A DNA stretch of 64,000 bases from Streptomyces sp. NRRL F-5123 (GCF_000721495.1 NZ_JOHY01000018.1:1-64000), one strand, 5' to 3'. Positions 51,049 through 61,270 are shown, counted from the first letter of the stretch. Program-made: numbers and translations. The notes: generated by a model not told the origin, from the letters alone.

Positions 51049-53346
51049 ATGCGCCCGAAGTTCACCAGATATCTGCTGCCGGCAGTGCTCACCCTCGGTC
51101 TGGCCGCGGCGTTCTCGCCCGCGCAGGCCGCGCCCGCGCCCCAGGCCGCAGCGGACGCCGCCGCTGCCGGCTCGCCCACGCCGCCCATGGGCTGGAGCAG
51201 TTGGAGCGCGCTGCGCGAAGGCGGCAGCCTGACCCAGGACGGGATCAAGGCCCAGGCACGGGTCATGCACGACAAGCTGCAGAAGTACGGCTACCAGTAC
51301 ATCAACATCGACGCCGGGTGGTCCGACCACCTGGACGCCTACGGACGCGACGCATGGAACACCACGCGCTTCCCCGACGGCATCCCCGCGCTCGCCGCGT
51401 ATCTGCACGGCCTGGGGCTGAAGTTCGGCATCTACCTGACGCCCGGCGTGCCGATCAAGGCGTACCAGGAGAACCTGCCGATCTACGGGACCCCGTACCA
51501 CATGCAGGACATCGCGGACCCGACGCAGCCCGGCAACACCAACAACGACTCGTACCACATCGACTTCAGCAAGCCCGGTGCGCAGGAGTACGTGCAGAGC
51601 TACGCCGACCTGTTCGCCTCATGGGGCGTCGACTACATCAAGATGGACTTCGTCGGCCCCGGCGGCGGTGTCGTACCCGCCGACAACCGCCCCGACATGC
51701 AGGCGTGGCACCAGGCCATCACCGCCACCGGCCGCCCGATGCACCTGGAGCTGTCCAACTCGCTCAGCATCGCCGACACCGCCACCTGGCAGGCCACGAG
51801 CAACGGCTGGCGCACCGGCGGCGACATCGAGTGCTACTGCGGCGTCAACGGATCAAGCACGCCGCTGACCAGCTGGCAGAAGATGTCGGCCCGGTTCGAC
51901 CAGGTCGCGACCTGGCAGCCGTACGGCGGCTCCGGCGCGTTCAACGACTACGACTCGATCGAGGTCGGCAACGGCAGCGACGGCGGGCTGACCCCCGACG
52001 AGCGGCAGACCCAGCTGAGCCTGTGGTCGCTCGCCGCCTCGCCGCTGCTCCTCGGCACGGACCTGACCAGGCTCGACCCGGACGACCTCCAGCTGCTCGC
52101 GAACCGCGACGTGGTCGCCGTCGACCAGGACGCGGTCAACGCCTCGCGGGTGAGCAAGGGCTCGACCTCGCAGGTCTTCGCCAAGACCGAGCCGAACGGC
52201 GACGTGGTCATCGGCCTGTTCAACACCGGGTCCGCCGCGCAGACCGTCTCCGTCGCCCCGGAAGCGGCCGGTCTGGCCGCGTCCTCCTCGTACCGTCTGG
52301 ACAACCTGTGGACGCACGAGATCACCCGTTCCTCGGGTGACGCCGTCTCCGCCTCCGTCCCCGCGCACGGCGTGGCCCTGCTGCGGGTGCGCCCGTGGGG
52401 TCCCGGCGGCGCCGCGGCCGGCCCGCAGACCGGCCTGACCGTGACCGCCCCCGCCACGATGGCCGCCGGTCAGCAGGCCGACGTCACGGCGGACTTCACC
52501 AACTGGGGCACCACCGAGGCGACCGACGTCCGGGTGGACCTGCCGGCCCCGCACGGCTGGACCGCCACGCCCACGTCGCCCACCGCCTTCGCCTCCGTCG
52601 CGCCCGGCGCGACCGTCCGCGCCACCTACCGCGTCACGGCACCGTCGTCCATCACCGAGCTGTTCCCCACGGCACGGCTCGACGCCACCGCGGGCTTCGG
52701 CTGGAAGGACGGCAACGGCCCCAGGTCCGCCCCGACCGCCGGCCACGCCTCCGTCACCCTCGGCCGGCCGGTCCAGGCCCCGTTCAGCACCTTCGCCTCC
52801 ACACCGGAGCCCGCGGGCTTCTCGCAGGTCGGTGACTCCCTCGGCATCCGCGCCGCGGGCGCCGACGTCTACGGCTCGAAGAACGAGTACGGGGCGCTCT
52901 ACGTCCCCGGTGCGGGACACGACGGCTCCGTCACCACGGTCCGCGTCACCGGACAGAAGTACCAGAACTCCGGCGTCAAGACCGGGATCATGGTGCGCAA
53001 CGACATCACCGCCGCGGGCACCTCGCCCGGCTTCGTCACCGTCGGAGTGAGCGCCAAGAAGGGCTACTTCATGCAGTGGGACGCCAACGGTGACGGCCGG
53101 CTCGACGCCGGCACCGCCGCCAACGGCTCCGGTGTCGGCACCCCCGTCCTGCCCAGCCTGCTCCGGCTGGTGCGCTCCGGCACCACCTACACCGGCTACT
53201 ACTCCACCGACGGCACCACCTGGACCCAGCTGAGCAGCGTCGACCTGCCGTCCGCGGCGGCCACGCAGGACGTCGGCCTCTTCGCCTCCTCCCACAACGC
53301 GGGCTACCTGAGTGAGGACGACTTCACCGGCTTCACCACCTCCTGA
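51049..53346 (+). CDS. Secreted GH27 alpha-galactosidase with NEW3 and lectin-like C-terminal domains
   Basis: A 765-residue exported enzyme removing terminal alpha-galactose, for example from galactomannan. ATG 51049 follows GAGGAG; signal cleavage is near AQA-AP (about residue 28). The GH27 barrel begins PPMGWSSWS, has nucleophile Asp200 in YIKMDF and acid/base Asp259 in WRTGGDIEC, and a C-terminal beta domain to about 450. A NEW3 domain (about 465-570; DVRVDLPAPHGWTATP) and a DUF1349-like concanavalin sandwich (about 590-765; GIMVRNDITAAGTSPGF) follow. The NEW3 segment resembles that of the GH3 enzyme at 191. Confidence 0.92.
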   Translation: MRPKFTRYLLPAVLTLGLAAAFSPAQAAPAPQAAADAAAAGSPTPPMGWSSWSALREGGSLTQDGIKAQARVMHDKLQKYGYQYINIDAGWSDHLDAYGRDAWNTTRFPDGIPALAAYLHGLGLKFGIYLTPGVPIKAYQENLPIYGTPYHMQDIADPTQPGNTNNDSYHIDFSKPGAQEYVQSYADLFASWGVDYIKMDFVGPGGGVVPADNRPDMQAWHQAITATGRPMHLELSNSLSIADTATWQATSNGWRTGGDIECYCGVNGSSTPLTSWQKMSARFDQVATWQPYGGSGAFNDYDSIEVGNGSDGGLTPDERQTQLSLWSLAASPLLLGTDLTRLDPDDLQLLANRDVVAVDQDAVNASRVSKGSTSQVFAKTEPNGDVVIGLFNTGSAAQTVSVAPEAAGLAASSSYRLDNLWTHEITRSSGDAVSASVPAHGVALLRVRPWGPGGAAAGPQTGLTVTAPATMAAGQQADVTADFTNWGTTEATDVRVDLPAPHGWTATPTSPTAFASVAPGATVRATYRVTAPSSITELFPTARLDATAGFGWKDGNGPRSAPTAGHASVTLGRPVQAPFSTFASTPEPAGFSQVGDSLGIRAAGADVYGSKNEYGALYVPGAGHDGSVTTVRVTGQKYQNSGVKTGIMVRNDITAAGTSPGFVTVGVSAKKGYFMQWDANGDGRLDAGTAANGSGVGTPVLPSLLRLVRSGTTYTGYYSTDGTTWTQLSSVDLPSAAATQDVGLFASSHNAGYLSEDDFTGFTTS

Positions 53347-53367
53347 CGCCCTCGGTGTGACGCCCGC

Positions 53368-53407
53368 GGGGTGCGGCTCCCGCCCGGACTTCCGGGTGCC
53401 GCACCCC
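53368..53407 (+). terminator. Terminator after the alpha-galactosidase gene
   Basis: GGGGTGCGGC (53368-53377) pairs with GCCGCACCCC (53398-53407), with a second inner stem CCCGG/CCGGG. It starts 22 bases after the stop codon. Confidence 0.8.
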
Positions 53408-53769
53408 ACGGTGCCGCGTCACCGGTAGTTGATCAGGAGGCGGCCGGCGATCCCACCCGCTCCCACCGCGTCTGCCCGCCTCGCCCGGCACACCGCCGGC
53501 CGCCTCGGCAACCCCGCGGCGGCGGAGCCCCCGGTGACGGGGGATCCGGCTTCCCGGCAGCGCGAGCGCTCCTCCGGCAGCGGCAGCTTCCGCACAGGAG
53601 ACAGCGGCGCCGGCCGCGGGACAGCGGAAACCGCCCGGATGACGACGCCGCCCGGCCGGGCCCGTGGCCGTGGCCGCAGACGACCGCCCCGCCCTGCCCG
53701 GCCGGGGCGCCCCTGTGATAAATCTTGGGCGCGTCGCCACCGTCACATGTTCGAGGCAGGGGAGTTCAT
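53408..53769 (+). other. Upstream region of the FtsX-type permease genes; no gene recognised
   Basis: About 360 bases of GC-rich sequence without a convincing reading frame. GTGATAAATCTTGGG near 53715 is the only AT-rich patch and may hold the promoter's -10 region. Confidence 0.45.
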
Positions 53770-56700
53770 GTGGTCGCCCCCGGCCTTGCCACGTCGCCGC
53801 CGCGGCAACAGGGCACTCAGCGCCGAGCCCGGCGGATTCCCGCGAGCGCCCGGCGGGCCGCACAGCACGGCCTGGTCCTGGCCGCCGTCGCCGTAACGGT
53901 TCTGCTCTGCGCGACGGCCCTCGCCGCGCTCACCGCCCAGGCCGGCAGCTCCGTGCAGGCCGGCGCCGTACGCAGGCTGGCCGCCGACACCGACGCGCAG
54001 GTGACCGTCAACGCGTCCTTCGAGGCCGACGGGATGGCTGCCGCCGACCGGGGCGTACGCGCCGCCGCCGCGCGGGCCTTCGGCGGGGTGCCGCAGCACA
54101 CGTACGTGGGACTGCTGGGCACGTCACCGGTCTCCGTCACCGGCGTCGAGGGCGCCAAGGGCCCGACGCAGGGGCCCGGCGGCACGAGCCTGCACCCCGT
54201 GGCCGTGCAGGGCGCGGGCGCCTTCGGGCAGTTGGTCGCCGGGCAGTGGCCCGCCGGCACGGCCGACGCCCCTGACGGCGCCTTCACCTCGCTGCCCACC
54301 GTCCGGGTCGGCACCGGGTCCACCGCCCCCGTCGATGTGGCGGTGCCCGACACGCTGGCCCGGCTGCTCGGCCTGCGGCCCGGCTCGGCCCTGCGGGTGC
54401 AGGACGCCTTCCAGCGGGTCATGACCCTCCGCGTCACCGGCGTCTTCCGGCCGTCGGGCGCGGTCGGGTTCTGGCCCGCGATGGCCGGCGACCTGACCCA
54501 GCAGCAGACCGCCGTCCAGGACCTGCTGGTGGTCCCGCCCTCGGCGCTCAACGGCAGCGCGGCACTCAACGGGCACCTGACGGCCCACTGGAGCGTGCAG
54601 CCCGACTTCTCCCGGCTCGACGCGGACAGCCTGCCCGGGCTCCGCGACCGGGTGCGTGCGCTGTCCGGAAGCAGGACCGGTGTGTCGGTTTTCGGCGGGC
54701 GGGAGCCGTCCCTGGACGACGTGACCGTGACCTCCGGCCTCCCGGGCACCATCGACACGCTGTCCGTGCCGATGGTGGCCGCCCGGTCCTCGCTGTACCT
54801 GCCGAGCGTGATGCTCGCCGTCCTCGCGCTGGCCACCCTGGTGCTGGCCGCCCGGCAGTTGACGGTACGCAGGCGCGGGGAGCTGGCGCTCCAGCGGGGC
54901 AGGGGCGCGAGCACCGCGCGGCTGCTGCGGGCCGCGGGCGGCGAGTGGGCGCTCACCGGCATACCCGCCGCGGTGGCCGCGGTCTTCCTCGCCGGGCTGC
55001 TGCACCCCGGCGGCCGGGGCACCGGCTCCTGGGCCGCGGTGGGCCTGACACTGCTGGTGCACGCCGCCGCGGTGCTGCTGCCCGTACTGCCGTCGCCGTC
55101 CGCGCGGCCGCCCCGCGGGGCGCGCGCCGCCGCCGTCCAGCGCATGGGCGCCGACCTGGCGCTGCTGGCCGTCGCCGTCGCGGGCTACCTGGAGCTGCGC
55201 CGGCACCACTCGCTGCTCGCCGGCGCGGGCAGCGGCAGCGCTGCCGCCGACCCGGTGCTGGTGCTGGTGCCGTCGCTGGTGGCCGTCGCCGCCGCACTCC
55301 TGCTGCTGCGGCTGCTGCCCCTGACCTCGCTGCTGCTGGACGTCGTGGGCCGCCGCAGCCGGGGCCTGGTCCTCACGCTCGCCGGGTGGCACCTCGGCCG
55401 CAGGGCCGCGCGCAACGCCGGGCCCGTGGCGCTGATGTGCCTGGCCATGTCGGTGAGCGCCTTCGCCACCACCGCGCTGGCGTGCCTCGGCGGCCTGGCG
55501 TCGGAGCAGGCCGCGTTCACCGTCGGCGCGGACGTACGCGTCCAGCCCTCCACGGCCGACGGCTACCCGTCGGCGGTGCTCGGGTCCGCCTACCGGGCGC
55601 TCCCCGCGGTCACCTCGGTGGCGCCGGTGACGCAGGCGATGGCGGACCTCCCCGGCGGCGTCACCGAGAACCTGGTCGGCACGATCGGCGGCCCCGCCCC
55701 GCGCACCCCGGCACCCCCCGTCCACGGGATACCCCTGCCGGGGCGGCCCACCGCGCTGCTGCTGGACGAGCAGCTGCGCAGCGACGGCAGCCACACGGCG
55801 CCGAAACTCGCGCTGACCGTGCAGGACGGCTACGGCCTCGACAGCACCGTGTCGGCCTTCCTGCCCCCCGCCGACGGCGCCCGGCACACCGTCGTCGTCC
55901 CCCTCGGCGTGGCCGACGGCGGCGGGCACCCGCGGACGTACCCGCTCACCGTGACCGCCGTCAGTGTCCTGCCGCAGGCCGACCAACCGCCCGCACGGCT
56001 CGACCTGCGCATCCTCAGGTTCGGCGCGCGCGGCCCCGGCGCCACCGACCGCTGGGCCGGGCCGACCGGCGGGCAGACCTGGGCCGACGGCACCGAGCAC
56101 GGGGAAGCGTCCGCCGCCGCGGCCTGCCGGGGACAGGCGGACTACAGCTACCAGCCCGGCACCCCGGGGGTGTGCGCGATCTCCCGCGGCGGCCCCGACG
56201 CGCTGCGGGCCACGATCAGCACCGGCCTCAAGGCCTCCCGGGCGAGCGCGGACTTCGCGGCCGGCATGCCCGCGAGCGACTTCGACACCCGGTCGGGCAC
56301 CGAGGCACGGCTGGTCGCGGGCCCCGCAGGGAAACCGCAGCCGCTTCCCGTACGCGCCGACGCCGCGATGCTGCGGGACACCCGCCTGGGCGTGGGCGAC
56401 ACCACTTCGCTCGGCCTGGGCGGCGGCGCGCGCATCACCGTGAAGATCGTCGGCCAGGCGGAAGCGCTGCCCGGCCTCGGCCGCGGACAGGGGCATCTGG
56501 TCGCCGACCAGCGCGCACTCGCCTCGGCCACCACACTGGCCGGCGCCGACCAGGCGGACCCCGCCTTCTGGTGGCTCGGCAGCACCGACAGCACGCGTAC
56601 GGCCGCAGCCTCCGACGCCCGGCCCGCGCTCGGCCACGCCACCACGACGTCGCGCACCGCGGCGGCCCTCCAGGACGACCCGTTCCGCAGCGGGCTTCGC

Positions 56701-57120
56701 CGCGTGCTGGAACTCGTCCGCTCCATGGCCCCCGGCTTCGCGGTCGTCGCCTTCACCGTGCACGCGGTGATCTCCGCCCGGCAGCGGCGCAGGGAGTTCG
56801 CCCTGCTGCGGGCGGTCGGCGTCCGCTCCCGGAGCCTGTCAGCGCTGCTCGGCGCCGAGCAGGTGGGCCTCGCGCTGTTCGCGGTCGTGCCGGGCGCGCT
56901 GATGGGCACGGCGCTGGCCTCCGCGGTGCTGCCGCTGGTCACCGTGGACGACAGCGGGCAGGCCCCGTACCCGCCGCTGCCGCTCGTCGTCCCGTGGGGC
57001 GTCGTCGCGCTGACCGCGGTGGCGACGGCGTCGGCGATCAGCGCGGTGGTGCTGGGCCTCGGCCGGCTGCTGGCCCGGGTGGACCTGGTACGCGTACTGC
57101 GCGCGGGGGAGGGCCGGTGA
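53770..57120 (+). CDS. Very large FtsX/MacB-type ABC permease
   Basis: A 1116-residue membrane protein. GTG 53770 follows GGGGAG by 5 bases and a short basic lead comes before the first helix (residues about 35-57). A large extracellular region (about 60-350) is followed by six or more helices (about 355-560), a second extracellular region (about 580-985) and three C-terminal helices (about 990-1110). The cytoplasmic sequences LQRGRGASTARLLRAAGG and ARQRRREFALLRAVGVRSRSLSALLGAE are typical of FtsX domains, present twice. It probably works with the next permease and the convergent ATPase as a lipoprotein-, peptide- or mechanotransmission-type exporter, not as an importer. The cargo is unknown. 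Confidence 0.82.
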   Translation: MVAPGLATSPPRQQGTQRRARRIPASARRAAQHGLVLAAVAVTVLLCATALAALTAQAGSSVQAGAVRRLAADTDAQVTVNASFEADGMAAADRGVRAAAARAFGGVPQHTYVGLLGTSPVSVTGVEGAKGPTQGPGGTSLHPVAVQGAGAFGQLVAGQWPAGTADAPDGAFTSLPTVRVGTGSTAPVDVAVPDTLARLLGLRPGSALRVQDAFQRVMTLRVTGVFRPSGAVGFWPAMAGDLTQQQTAVQDLLVVPPSALNGSAALNGHLTAHWSVQPDFSRLDADSLPGLRDRVRALSGSRTGVSVFGGREPSLDDVTVTSGLPGTIDTLSVPMVAARSSLYLPSVMLAVLALATLVLAARQLTVRRRGELALQRGRGASTARLLRAAGGEWALTGIPAAVAAVFLAGLLHPGGRGTGSWAAVGLTLLVHAAAVLLPVLPSPSARPPRGARAAAVQRMGADLALLAVAVAGYLELRRHHSLLAGAGSGSAAADPVLVLVPSLVAVAAALLLLRLLPLTSLLLDVVGRRSRGLVLTLAGWHLGRRAARNAGPVALMCLAMSVSAFATTALACLGGLASEQAAFTVGADVRVQPSTADGYPSAVLGSAYRALPAVTSVAPVTQAMADLPGGVTENLVGTIGGPAPRTPAPPVHGIPLPGRPTALLLDEQLRSDGSHTAPKLALTVQDGYGLDSTVSAFLPPADGARHTVVVPLGVADGGGHPRTYPLTVTAVSVLPQADQPPARLDLRILRFGARGPGATDRWAGPTGGQTWADGTEHGEASAAAACRGQADYSYQPGTPGVCAISRGGPDALRATISTGLKASRASADFAAGMPASDFDTRSGTEARLVAGPAGKPQPLPVRADAAMLRDTRLGVGDTTSLGLGGGARITVKIVGQAEALPGLGRGQGHLVADQRALASATTLAGADQADPAFWWLGSTDSTRTAAASDARPALGHATTTSRTAAALQDDPFRSGLRRVLELVRSMAPGFAVVAFTVHAVISARQRRREFALLRAVGVRSRSLSALLGAEQVGLALFAVVPGALMGTALASAVLPLVTVDDSGQAPYPPLPLVVPWGVVALTAVATASAISAVVLGLGRLLARVDLVRVLRAGEGR

Positions 57121-57146
57121 GCCGCGCGGCGGAGGAAGGACGCGAC

Positions 57147-59978
57147 GTGACGCGGCGGGCAGGCAAGGGCGCGGCGATGACGCTGCGCCTCATCCGCAGG
57201 GAGACCCGCGGCGACCTGCCGCTGCTGGTGTGCCTCGCGGTCCTCGTCCTGGTGCTCGCCGCGCTGTGCGCCTGGGCCCCCGCCCTCGCCGGCCGGCAGG
57301 AGGACCGGGCGCTGCGGCAGCGGGTCGAGGCCGCGCAGGCGCAGACCCCGCTGGTCACCATGAGCACCACCCCCGCGGTCTTCAACGGCCCCCGCGTGGA
57401 CATCGGCCGGCTGCTCGGCGCCGGCCGCACCCTCACCGCCCGGCTCGGCGCACCCGCCGCCGCGCACCTGACCCCCGAGGGCGACGCCGGCTACGACTAC
57501 AGCCAGGCGGCCCTGACCTTGCCGCACCCGCCGGACCACACCGTCACCGGCACCCGACTCGCTCTGAGCTACCTGCCGTCCGCGCGGGACCACCTGCGCT
57601 ACGTCAGCGGCCGCGCGCCCGCCGACAGCACGCCGGAGGGCGGCGTACCCCAGGTCGCCCTGTCGCAGGCCACCGCCGCCGCGTTGGGCGTCGGTGCCGG
57701 CAGCCGGCTGTCCGTCGACTTCGCCGCGACGCCCGACGTGCAGGACACACCGCCGCACGTGACGCTGCTGGTGAGCGGGATCTACCGCCCCACCGGCGGG
57801 GCCGGCGGCTACTGGACGGGACGGGAGAGCCTCGACCGGCCGACCCGCGCCCCCGCCGAGCGCACCGCCGGCACCGTCCTCTCCGTCCGCGGCCTCGTCG
57901 GCCGGGACACCGCCGACGTCCTGTCCGGCGCCGGGGTGCGCGGCCCCCTGGTGACCTGGCAGTTGCGCGCCGACCTGCGCGGGGCGGCACTGGACGAGGC
58001 CCGCGCCCTGTCCGGACCACTGGCCGGTCTCGGCGCCACCCTGAACGCCGACCTGTGCCAGGGGCAGGGCACCGACTTCGTCACCGGCGACGTCATCTGC
58101 AGCGTCGCGGGCCAGGCCACCGGGTCCGTGCTGGTCGTCGACTCCCTGACGCCGCTGCTGGCTTCGTTCACCGCGCAGGACCACCAGGCGAGGGCGCTGG
58201 CGGCCTTCGCCGTGGACGCGCTGGCCGCCGTCGTCCTGGCCACTGTCGTCGTCGCGGTGCGGCTGCTGCTGCTCCGCAGGCGGGCGCACCTGCGGCTGCA
58301 GCGCGCGCGGGGCGCGTCCACCGCGCGGCTGGTGCTGGTGCGCTGCGCCGTGGCGTGGACGGTGGTCCCGGTCGCCGCACTCGCCGGCTGGGCGGTGGGG
58401 CGTGGCCTCGCGCCCGGCGGTACGTCCGGGGCGCCGCGGCCGCTGCCCGCCGCCGTCGCCGCCGCGGTGGTCGCGGCGACGGTGCCGCTGATGACCTGGC
58501 TCGCGGTCCGTGAGCCGCGCAGACCCGGCCGGCCGCGGCCCGCGCGCCGGCGTACGGCCGCACTACGGCGGGCGGTCCTGGAGGTGACGGTGCTGCTCGC
58601 GGCGGCGGCCGGGGTGGTCGCGCTCCGCTCGCAGGGTCCCGACGCGATCCTCGGGGCGGTGCCGGTGCTGGTGGCTCTGGCCGTCGTGGTGGTGCTGCTG
58701 CGCTGCTACCCGCCGGCGCTGCGCCTGCTGCTGCGGCGGACCCGGCGCGGCCGGGGGACGGTTGGCTTCGTCGGCGCGGCCCGCGCCGCGCACGACGCGC
58801 CCGCGACCGGGCTCGCCCTGTTCGTCCTGGTGCTGACGCTGGGCACGGCCGTGTTCGGCGGGCTCGTACAGCGCACGATAGGCGACGGCCTGCCCGGGGG
58901 CGCCGCCTGGGCGGCCGGCGCCGACGCGAGCGCGACCGCGAGCGGGCACGTCACCCCCGCCGGGTCCACCGCCGGGATACGGGCCGCCGTCGAGCAGTTG
59001 CACACCGTCAGCCTGGTCCGGCAGGCCGACGGGGCGCTGACCACCCGGGCCGCCGTGATCACCGTGGACCCGGGCCGGCTCGTCGCCGTCGCCCCCAGGT
59101 CACCGCTGGCCCGCGTCCTGCTGGCCGAGCTGGGCCCGACACCCGCGGGCCGCCCGGACGCGCACGCCCCGCTGCCGTCCTTCCTCTCCCCCGGCCTGCG
59201 GGCGGGTGAGCACGCCGGCGGCTTCACCACCTCGCTCGGGGCCGAGGGGCAGCCCACCGTGGACCTGACCTTCGCCCCGGTCGGCACCCTCACCGCAGCC
59301 GACCTGCGCGACCCCCTCCTCGGGCCGGTCACCGCGCGGATCCCCGCCGGGACACCGCTCCTGGTCACCACCGCCACGGCCGACCGGCTGATGCCGCCGC
59401 AGAGCACGGACAGCACCGTCCTCCTCCTGCGCGGCGACAGCCCGGCCACCGCCACACCTGCCGCGCTGCGGTCGGCGGCGACCCGCGCGCTCGGGCCGCT
59501 GGCCCGGATCCGGGTCCGCGCCGAGGAGTTGAGCGCCCTGCAGGACGACGGCCTCACCCGGGGCCTCGGCACCCTCTACACCACCGCCTCGGCCCTGGCC
59601 GCGCTGTCCGGCCTACTCGCCCTCGCCCTGGAACTGGCCCTCGCCGCCCACGAACGCGGCCGCACCACCGCCTTCCTGCGCACCCTGGGACTCGGCGGCG
59701 GGGAAGCGGGGGCGTTGCACCTCCTGCAACTGCTACCGCTCGCGGTGGCCTCCGCGGTGGGTGGCACGGTGCTCGGACTGCTCGAACCCCGGCTGACGGC
59801 ACGGACGTTGGACCTGCGCCAGTTCACCGGCGGCCCGGCACAGCCCGCGCTGCGTACCGACTACGGGCTGCTCGTCGCGCTGGTCGCCGGCGTGACGGCG
59901 CTGGTGCTCGCCGCCGCGGCCACCGAGACCGTGCTCGCCCGCCGGCGCCGCCTGGGCGCCGCACTCCGGCTGAGCTGA
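57147..59978 (+). CDS. Second large FtsX/MacB-type ABC permease
   Basis: A 943-residue membrane protein, partner of the preceding permease. GTG 57147 has GGAGGAAGGA upstream; GTG 57117, overlapping the previous stop as GTGA, is a real alternative that adds 10 residues. The first helix is at about residues 25-45; an extracellular region to about 340 is followed by helices with the repeated LRRRAHLRLQRARGASTARLVLVRC loop, a second extracellular region, and three C-terminal helices with LALAAHERGRTTAFLRTLGLGGGEAG. It has the same double-FtsX plan as its neighbour, so the pair may form a heterodimer. Confidence 0.82.
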   Translation: MTRRAGKGAAMTLRLIRRETRGDLPLLVCLAVLVLVLAALCAWAPALAGRQEDRALRQRVEAAQAQTPLVTMSTTPAVFNGPRVDIGRLLGAGRTLTARLGAPAAAHLTPEGDAGYDYSQAALTLPHPPDHTVTGTRLALSYLPSARDHLRYVSGRAPADSTPEGGVPQVALSQATAAALGVGAGSRLSVDFAATPDVQDTPPHVTLLVSGIYRPTGGAGGYWTGRESLDRPTRAPAERTAGTVLSVRGLVGRDTADVLSGAGVRGPLVTWQLRADLRGAALDEARALSGPLAGLGATLNADLCQGQGTDFVTGDVICSVAGQATGSVLVVDSLTPLLASFTAQDHQARALAAFAVDALAAVVLATVVVAVRLLLLRRRAHLRLQRARGASTARLVLVRCAVAWTVVPVAALAGWAVGRGLAPGGTSGAPRPLPAAVAAAVVAATVPLMTWLAVREPRRPGRPRPARRRTAALRRAVLEVTVLLAAAAGVVALRSQGPDAILGAVPVLVALAVVVVLLRCYPPALRLLLRRTRRGRGTVGFVGAARAAHDAPATGLALFVLVLTLGTAVFGGLVQRTIGDGLPGGAAWAAGADASATASGHVTPAGSTAGIRAAVEQLHTVSLVRQADGALTTRAAVITVDPGRLVAVAPRSPLARVLLAELGPTPAGRPDAHAPLPSFLSPGLRAGEHAGGFTTSLGAEGQPTVDLTFAPVGTLTAADLRDPLLGPVTARIPAGTPLLVTTATADRLMPPQSTDSTVLLLRGDSPATATPAALRSAATRALGPLARIRVRAEELSALQDDGLTRGLGTLYTTASALAALSGLLALALELALAAHERGRTTAFLRTLGLGGGEAGALHLLQLLPLAVASAVGGTVLGLLEPRLTARTLDLRQFTGGPAQPALRTDYGLLVALVAGVTALVLAAAATETVLARRRRLGAALRLS

Positions 59979-59991
59979 CCGGCCCTCCGGG

Positions 59992-61068
59992 CTACGACAC
60001 GTCCCGCGCGCCGCCGGGGCTCCCGCCGTCCTCGGGGCTCCCGGCCTTCTCGGCGTTCTCCGCCTCGGACCTGGCCCGCCGCGCCGCCTCGTCGGGCCAT
60101 ACGCCGATGTGGTCGGTCTCCAGGGCCAACCGCACCCGCTTGCGCATGTGCAGGCGTTCGGTGAACTCGCCGGGCAACTGCAGCCGCCCGCTGCCGTCCA
60201 GGACCGCGTACTCCTCGGCGGTGAGTACCTCCACGCCGTCCTCGCCGGTGGCGACCCGTCGCAGCACCTCGGTGGAGGTGCGGCCGTTGCGGATCAGCAC
60301 GGTGCGCTGGACCTGCTCGGACACCAGCGGGTCGTGCGTGACGACCACCACCGTGACGCCGAGTTCCTCGTTGGCACGGCGCAACGCCGCGAACACCTCG
60401 TCGCTGGTGGCCGTGTCGAGCTCGCCGGTGGGCTCGTCGGCCAGCAGCACGCGCGGCGCGTTGGCGTTGGCGACGGCGATCGCGACACGCTGCTGCTCAC
60501 CGCCGGAGAGCATGTCGGGGGTGCGGTCCGCGCAGTGCGCGACGGACAGCATGCCGAGCAACTCCTCGGTGCGCGCCCGGCGCAGGGACCCCCTGACACC
60601 GGTGTACGTCATCGGCAGCATCACGTTCTCCGCGGCCGTGAGGTACGGCAGCAGGTTGTGCGACGTCTGCTGCCAGACGAAGCCCACCGTCCCGCGCCGG
60701 TAGCGCAGCCGGTCGCGGCCCTTCATCGCCAGCAGGTCGTGCCCGTCCACGGCGGCGGAACCGGCGGTGGGCACGTCCTGCCCGGACAGGATGCCCAGCA
60801 GGGTGGACTTCCCGGACCCGGAGGCACCGATCACCGCGACCATCTCGCCCTCGGCGACCACCAGGTCGAGCCCCTGCAGCGCCTGTACCTCCACACCCTC
60901 GGTCCGGTAGATCCGCACCAGGTTCTCGCAGACGACCACGCCGTCCTCACGCTGCGGGGCGGCGGCCTCGGCGGCCCGCCGCCGCAGTTCCGCCAGGTCC
61001 CGTGCCCCAGTGGGCTGTTCACGAGCTGCCACGCGTTCCCCCCGGGGAGTGAAGTCGGTCCCGGCCAT
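59992..61068 (-). CDS. ABC ATPase of the FtsX-type exporter (MacB/LolD class)
   Basis: A 358-residue cytoplasmic ATPase with Walker A GASGSGKST (81-89), Q-loop FVWQQTSHNLLPYL, signature LSGGEQQRVAIAVA, Walker B VLLADEPTGELD and switch His in VVVTHDPL. The VADEPTGELD form and short linker place it with MacB/LolD-type ATPases that pair with FtsX permeases. It is unusual in lying on the opposite strand, its stop 13 bases from the stop of the second permease, and in having a 40-residue N-terminal lead and a 110-residue C-terminal extension. GGAGAC precedes ATG 61068. Confidence 0.88.
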   Translation of the reverse strand: MAGTDFTPRGERVAAREQPTGARDLAELRRRAAEAAAPQREDGVVVCENLVRIYRTEGVEVQALQGLDLVVAEGEMVAVIGASGSGKSTLLGILSGQDVPTAGSAAVDGHDLLAMKGRDRLRYRRGTVGFVWQQTSHNLLPYLTAAENVMLPMTYTGVRGSLRRARTEELLGMLSVAHCADRTPDMLSGGEQQRVAIAVANANAPRVLLADEPTGELDTATSDEVFAALRRANEELGVTVVVVTHDPLVSEQVQRTVLIRNGRTSTEVLRRVATGEDGVEVLTAEEYAVLDGSGRLQLPGEFTERLHMRKRVRLALETDHIGVWPDEAARRARSEAENAEKAGSPEDGGSPGGARDVS

Positions 61069-61270
61069 TGTCTCCGGTCCGTCCGACCGCCGCGGACGAG
61101 GGGCGTACCGGCCCTGTACCGGTGCCGGCGCACAGCCAACCCCCTTACTGCAACGGTTCGTTCGTCATGCCGAACCAAGGCGGAGACCCCGTTGCGCAGC
61201 CACGAAGAAGGTGACGGGGGGAATGGCGCTGCACGGCTGTTGACCGGCGGGTCCGGAGGCAACACAATCG

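Noticed and set aside
54124..56763. 879-codon minus-strand open frame in the first FtsX permease
   Set aside because: His/Gly/Arg-rich antisense translation; the plus strand shows clear membrane helices and FtsX loops.
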